DNA of 64,000 nucleotides from Silene latifolia (Eukaryota; Streptophyta; Magnoliopsida; Caryophyllales; Caryophyllaceae). Every line of letters begins with the position of its first letter. Within the stretch, counting starts at the first letter, position 1. The notes beneath the pieces are model-generated. The model saw only the letters and a program-made list of their open reading frames with translations. It did not search any database and was not told where the DNA came from. Location of the stretch: the NCBI RefSeq assembly GCF_048544455.1, contig NC_133526.1, positions 11,052,001-11,116,000 of the forward strand, written 5' to 3'. Both the position numbers and the translations under genes were made by a program. This document shows positions 58,850 to 64,000 of this stretch, piece after piece.

Positions 58850-61230
58850 GCAGGGAGAGAAGGCTCAATAATTGGCCCCCGAACAGCTAAAGCTATCCGA
58901 GACGCCGGTGAGTCCGGTGACGACCGCCCGTCTCCCTATGCCTCGTTGCGTGCCCTCCATCGCAGGAACAAAGATCTTCGGTGGCCGGCTTTGAGGAAGG
59001 CCGAACATCTTCAAGCAACTTCAGCCTCTCACCCTCCTTCACTTTCGCATCATGGGCCGCCTTGGCCTCGCCTATCTCGAGCCGCCTTCGCTGCCTCTCT
59101 CGCCTTCTCTGCAGCTGCCTCCTCAAAGATCGCCCATCTCGTCCGAAGTGTTCAAATTTATCCCACAGGAAAGAGCCCTCGGGGACGAGTCTTCTTATTG
59201 CCTCCCCCCGGCCGCCTCCTCGGCCTGGTCCCGGAATTGGGCGCACATTTTAGGGAGAAGAACATCTTGAAGCATTTCGATATCCTTCTCCTTTTGATCA
59301 AGGGCGCTGCGCGTCCCCGAGCGCCTCGGCCTGTTGTGGAATGGATCCTTCCACTTTTCTCCCTTGGCGACCACGGCGTCATAAGCATCCTTGTACTTAT
59401 CCCGCTCTCCCATCATCCCGGCGCAAAGGGCGGCATCGCCTTCCTCCACTTTGGCCCTCTCGGCCCCTAGCAGCTTCTCAATCTCCCCCACACGCTACGG
59501 CAACAAAAAGAGATCTGTTTTAGCCTTCGCGCTTCCCCTTCGCGCGAGAGATCGAGCTTAAGCTTTGCGATCGAGGCGCAGCTTGGCCCATGGTTTTCTC
59601 CCCTCCAAGATATAGGAGCCGGCTTGTTGGGTCCACTTGGCCATCCTCTTATAACATTTCACACCCTCTCGCCACAAGCTCGGAGGGAGAAATCTTCCGA
59701 GCCGAGGAGTCAACGACGATGTTTCGTCACCCGCCTTCTCAACAACCTTCTCAGTCGTTTCTCTAATTGCGCGTTCGGTGAGAACGGCGCCGCCGAAGGA
59801 GGATCTACAAAAAATTTACACAAAGCATCAATGTCACCATGCATTGACACATCGTAAAGCCGGTCATCCGGGATGTCCAACGAACCAGCTAAATCCGAAC
59901 CACAAGTTAGATCCGTACCGGTCCGGACCCTCTTGGTTCGAGGGCCTACCGAGTCGGCCTTCTCCCGGCAGCGTTGGAAGCGGACGGAGGATCTTTTCTC
60001 TTCTTCGGAAAAGCCCTTAGCAACAATCACCGACCCGTCAACGATTTCGACGACCTCCACAGCTTCCACGAACCACGAGGGTCGAAGAGGGAGGAGTCGG
60101 CACGTACGCCGCCGTCGGCTTGACGCCGACTTCTTTGATCTCTTCGACGCCGCCAAGAACCCGTGCTTGAGCCGTCTCCCCGATCCAACGCCCTCGTCTG
60201 TTTGTCCATGAGTTCGTTAGGGGACAGTCGGCGATCACGCGCTTCAGCCGTAGGATGACGGATGAGAACCTTCCCGTCCTTATCAAGCCCCGACCTCTCC
60301 AAGTCTTTTTTCGGACGGATCCCGACCAAACCGATCTGCAAGGGATCAAACAAGAGTTACATAAAGGAAGTAAGAAAGCTCCAAACAAGAACATAACAAG
60401 CAAAGGTGGGCCTCACACCGACCCTACTCACCACGGCCGAGGGCGGTAGATGAGGCCGACGCGGCATAGCGGCTCGTCCGAAGAATAATCGAGTTGGGGG
60501 CAACCATCCCTTCTCAGCATCGAACAGCTGCATTGCCTGCCTCTCATCCGCAGTAAGAGGGACCAACGAAGCGTCCATCTTGACCTTGCTACCCCGGGAG
60601 ATATATTTCTCATACTCTTCCCGGGTCTCACACCGCAAATGAACGGGACTGGAAAGACCGAGGCAATGGGTAGTCCTCCCAAGACTTGGACATACACCCA
60701 TCGCTCTTGCCGGTCTTTGCGAAGTAAGCTTGTTTACGGAGACATATCCTGGCTCCGTCTGCACGCTGTACCACCCCACCTTTCGGGCGATTGACGGCCG
60801 AAGACTATGAAGTCGGCGGAATAAGTTGACCGTAGGGACCTCCCCTTTAAAGAGACAGAGCCACACAAAGCCGATTATCGTCCTCATGGCCAACGGATGC
60901 AGTTGGGCCACGGCAAGGTTCATAGCTTTGATTATGGCCGCGACGTGTTCGTTCAAAGGAAACCGGAGCCCATACTCCAAATGCTTGATGTACACGCCGA
61001 TATGGCCCGGGGAGGGCAACAGACCACCCGACCCTCCTCGGGATAACAATTTTATACCCCTCACCGAAGGAGAAGTGATCTCAAAAGAGTCCCTCCGGAA
61101 TCGCTTGCGAATTTGTTTGTCCGTACACGGTCGAGGCCACCTGCGCAGCCTCACCATGATCCGAGATGGTCGTCCTCTCACCATCAACAGGAGCCCTCTC
61201 ACCATCATCATCAGCATCATCCTCATCCTC
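58850..61230 (-). other. antisense coding block of the Tat element (gypsy-type putative transposase-like domain plus coiled coil), fossil
   Basis: On the strand opposite to gag-pol, long frames run from about 61226 leftwards. The first part has the pattern of the plant domain annotated as putative gypsy-type transposase (GLRFPLNEHVAAIIKAMNLA, QLHPLAMRTIIGFVWLCLF, FRRLHSLRPS). Later parts are charged and coiled-coil-like. Extra antisense ORFs at this position are known in Tat-lineage elements; their function is unknown. Broken, as the rest of the element. Confidence 0.7.
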
Positions 61231-62071
61231 CCCTTCCTCCGGAATGGACAAAGCCAACTACGGGAGAAGGAGACCTAGGGCCCCAAACCTCGGCGGGATG
61301 GCATCTAGTATCCCCTCCTCGTCAAGACGCGACGGGAACCCCCGGCGCAGTGCTAGTCCCGGCATCGTTAAGACATGTTCACAACAAATTACTAGCAAGA
61401 TAAAAGAAAAATTCGTTTATTTACCTTAAAAGAAAAAAACACTCGCCGGATCAAAGACTGAAGATTGGAAGAAAAGGAAGCCCTTGAAAGTTTAGAAAGA
61501 TGAAGATTTTGGAAAAATTTGAGAAAACGAAATTGGTGGCCAAAATCACGGAAAAACTGCCCTATTTATAGGAAAAAGCCCATGAAGAAGGACCAATCGA
61601 GCACGCCCCATGGAGCACAAACCAATCGGCGAAAGCGTACACGTGTCGAGCATGCAACCACGGAATGTCAATCGTCGCAATCAGTTAAACGTCAACAATG
61701 CAATGAGTGACCAAGCGTCTTCAACACGCCCGTTCACATCTCTTCGACTATTCATTTTCCTCAACAAATTCCTAGTTATCTAGTCTCCGCCGCCACCGAT
61801 CAACCAAGCTAGGAAGCACCGGCGGGGCAATCAAAATCAACCGACTCTCACCCTGGTCTCGGCCAACGTCATGTTCTTTTCCACATCGGATGCCCTTTAC
61901 GCATCCATGTGGAGGGGGATATGGTATATGGTACGGCCTAACAAGAGCCACGCCGATGCACAAGAAGAAGCCGATACAAAAAATTTGCGAAAAAAATTAC
62001 TTGTGCGGAATTATATATGCTCAAGATACATCGGAGCCCATACCACGGCATAGACTACGCTGGGGGCAAAT

Positions 62072-62657
62072 TGATGGGGCATATTCTCGCACCGTTGACC
62101 AAGTCAACACACTAAGAAAGGTCGAGACATCCACAAAGAAAGTCAACATATCGAACTGACCTAGCCGACGCAATCCATCGGCTGTCACTGGGTCCCGGCC
62201 TGCACCTAGCTAGCCGGGAGACAAATCCGCGTACTCACATCCAAGACCCTCGGCCGGCCCGCCATAGGTCCATCGGCCGAGGGTAGAACGGTCTTTCCAC
62301 CTGCTAGCCACTTGGCCACTTGGCCACTACGTGACAAAAGGTGAAAGTCTATAAATACTCCTCAACCTTCATTGAGGAAAGGATCCCACAACTTAACCTA
62401 AATACACTATTCATCTGGTAATATCCTCTTTATCTCTCTACAATACATACCTAGCCAAGTAACACAACTTAATCCTTTAAGTTTACTGACTTGAGCGTCG
62501 GAGTGAGTACGCTTGGCCCAAAGCCAAGCCCTCGCCTGTTCTCAGTGTTGCAGGAGAGGCCGTGAGGAAAGATAGAAGCAAGCAGGGTTCAACTCAAGAC
62601 ATTATTCTACAAGCCAAGGGTGGTAACGATACTTGCTCTGGAATTACACCCGGAACA
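62072..62657 (+). repeat. right LTR of the Tat element
   Basis: 586 bp, starts TGATGGGGCATATTC after the polypurine tract TGGGGGCAAAT and ends CCCGGAACA before GTTAT. Confidence 0.92.
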
Positions 62658-62932
62658 GTTATATTTTATCGGGTCATTTTTGGGTTTAATGGCTTCGGAT
62701 AGGGTCGTTTTCGGGTCGGGTCAGTTATGGGTCAAGAAAGCTCGTGTCATGTTCGGATGGGTCAAGTCAATTCGGGTTTTCGGGTCACATTCGGGTGATG
62801 TGGTTCGGGTCTCGGGTCAGTCTTTTCGGGTCGGGTTACTTTTGTCAGGTCTACAAAAGATCAAAAAAATAAAAAAAAGAAATGGGTGAATTTGGACCAT
62901 ACAAAACAACAACTTTTACATAAAACTACAAC

Positions 62933-63349
62933 TAGACCTAGCAAACGGGTCAATCGAGTCGGGCCAGATCGGGTTGGGTAAGTTCGGGTCTCACATTGAT
63001 TTCTGGTTAATTCGGGTCGGGACGGGTCATTTCGGGCTTCGGGTCTATTTCGGGTTTGTTGGTCGGGTCTGTTTCGGGTCAAGCTGGTCGGGTTGTTTTA
63101 GGTCAGGTCAATTTCGGGTCTATGAATAAGAGAGAGAAAACCATTTCAAGTTTGTTCGATTCAATTAGAGTTATAATTGTCGGGTCATTTTCGAGTTTGG
63201 TGGCTTCGGATTGGGTCATTTTCGTGTCGGGTCAACAGGTCAAGAAAGCCCGGGTCATATTCGGATTAATTCGGATTTTCGAATCAACTTTAGGTGATAA
63301 AGTTCAGGTCAACTTTAAATCTTGGATCAGGTTGCTTTTACCAAGTCAA
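62933..63349. mobile_element. TCGGGTC motif-tiled hAT-like element, copy 3
   Basis: Starts TAGACCTAGCAAACGGGTC and ends TTGCTTTTACCAAGTCAA. A perfect 8-bp duplication ACTACAAC flanks it (62925-62932 and 63350-63357). Arrays of TCGGGTC words surround a short core with AATAAGAGAGA. Confidence 0.85.
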
Positions 63350-64000
63350 ACTACAACCCCAAATTGGAATCAATATATATATATAAAAGAGGCTTTTTTC
63401 AGGCAATTCTAGAGACTCCAACTTTAAAAAACTACCTAATTAATTTATATTAAAAACAGTTATTTGATTAGGATAGAAATTGATGCAATATTTTAGTTGC
63501 ATCACGTAAAATAGTCTTGGTAGAGTTTCACTTCAATACAATTACATTTATTTGGTCCATATATAAGATGTAGGTTGTAGGATACAAATCATAGATTCAT
63601 AGGTTACTATAAATGTAAATGCAATTTGGTCATGTTAGTTTTCCAAGAATTAGCTTGCTACACAATAACAATCTACTTTTTTAGTTTTTTTTTTCCGTCC
63701 TTTATGAAGCAATTTGGTTTTAGTTTTATGTAATTTAGTTTGTTGACTTTTACCTTTCCACCATGTTTGGCTTATTTTATTATTTTATGTGTAAATTAAT
63801 ATGCTGAGTATTATTGTTTAATTTTGTTGTTTTGATCGTTTGTTTTATTATTATTGCTTATGATGTTTATATCGATTTTCCGCAGGAAGTAATTAATGAC
63901 ACCATCCAGATCATTCAACGACGTGGACGATCATCACATGAAGATTCATAGACAATAATTAGGTACTTTTATTGTCACAATACGAAATTATATGAAAGAT
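63350..64000. other. window end, AT-rich, with a possible terminal exon
   Basis: A (TA)n-like run at 63376-63386, T-rich DNA, then a plausible splice acceptor at 63885. Nothing else recognised. Confidence 0.4.
63886..63951 (+). CDS. possible short 3'-terminal exon, 21 codons
   Basis: A pyrimidine-rich tract ending TTTTCCGCAG precedes an open frame EVINDTIQIIQRRGRSSHEDS and a stop. The tract resembles a real acceptor, and a long T-rich region (63680-63880) suits intron DNA. No upstream exon or protein family is recognised, and the frame is short enough to be chance. Confidence 0.25.
   Translation, partial: EVINDTIQIIQRRGRSSHEDS

Larger units (their letters stand above)
51637..62657 (+). mobile_element. 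Ty3/gypsy Tat-lineage (Retand-like) retrotransposon, fossil, both LTRs present
   Basis: An 11-kb element with LTRs 51637-52221 and 62072-62657, flanked by the 5-bp duplication GTTAT (51632-51636 and 62658-62662). The primer-binding site region reads TTGGCGCCGTCTGTGGGA and the polypurine tract TGGGGGCAAAT. Parts in order: gag (about 52320-54000, with CEYHGHTGHLTNDCRHLK zinc knuckle), protease (GCLIDTGAYTNVMN), RT (about 55080-55690), an additional RNase H of the Tat type (about 56320-56520), integrase (about 57070-57950), a 140-bp tandem repeat, and an antisense coding block (about 61226-58850). The LTRs are about 95% alike by eye, suggesting a moderately young insertion. It is broken, with at least ten breaks. 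Confidence 0.95.
51384..62853. mobile_element. TCGGGTC motif-tiled hAT-like element, copy 2, split by the Tat retrotransposon
   Basis: The left part 51384-51636 (TAGACTTGGTAAAACGGGTC) and the right part 62663-62853 (ending TTTTGTCAGGTCTA) belong together. The flanks CAAAAGAC (51376-51383) and CAAAAGAT (62854-62861) agree at 7 of 8 positions. Without the insert the element is about 444 bp. Confidence 0.78.

Overview
The window is nuclear DNA from a flowering plant. The genes have GT-AG introns, plant-specific families are present (NETWORKED, SWEET, vacuolar NHX), and the space between genes is packed with plant transposons (Stowaway, Mutator-like and hAT MITEs, RTE LINE, Au-like SINE, Copia and Ty3/gypsy elements, a Helitron). 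A eudicot is likely. Caryophyllales is a guess, based partly on the recurring word ACTCCGTA. There is no bacterial, organellar, rRNA, tRNA or CRISPR content.

Layout. 1-246: last exon of a protein with a GPI-anchor-type tail (+). 1865-4877: two-exon NET/NAB-domain gene (-). 6813-9781: twelve-exon class I NHX cation/proton antiporter (-), intact, 523 aa. 13506-25758: eleven-exon 2-oxoglutarate/Fe(II) dioxygenase (+), intact, 323 aa, spread over 12 kb by transposon-filled introns. 26484-29815: three-exon FYV7-type rRNA-processing protein (-). 29816-46166: about 16 kb of transposon-rich DNA with no host gene. 46167-48543: five-exon SWEET sugar transporter (-), intact, 316 aa. 48544-63350: transposon-rich DNA dominated by an 11-kb Tat-lineage gypsy element. 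63886-63951: a possible short terminal exon (+).

The genes are ordinary housekeeping or transport genes with no sign of working as a cluster. The interest lies in the mobile DNA. I could resolve several insertions to the base by their target-site duplications (TSDs). (1) An RTE LINE in intron 2 of the dioxygenase gene has a 16-bp TSD, and its tail was later split by two abutting LTR units sharing one 5-bp TSD. (2) A Pack-MULE at 44174-45371 carries an open exon-length fragment of a host gene (At1g76660-like). (3) Three families of hAT-like non-autonomous elements are tiled with short motifs (GGTCCGG, GATATCC/GATCCG, TCGGGTC). One inserted into its own relative beside a Helitron, and another was split by the 11-kb gypsy element. 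(4) A family of about 190-bp Mutator-type MITEs has five copies with recognisable 9-bp TSDs.

All calls come from reading the sequence; no database search was run. Exon boundaries were chosen by splice consensus, by phase and by family conservation recalled from memory.
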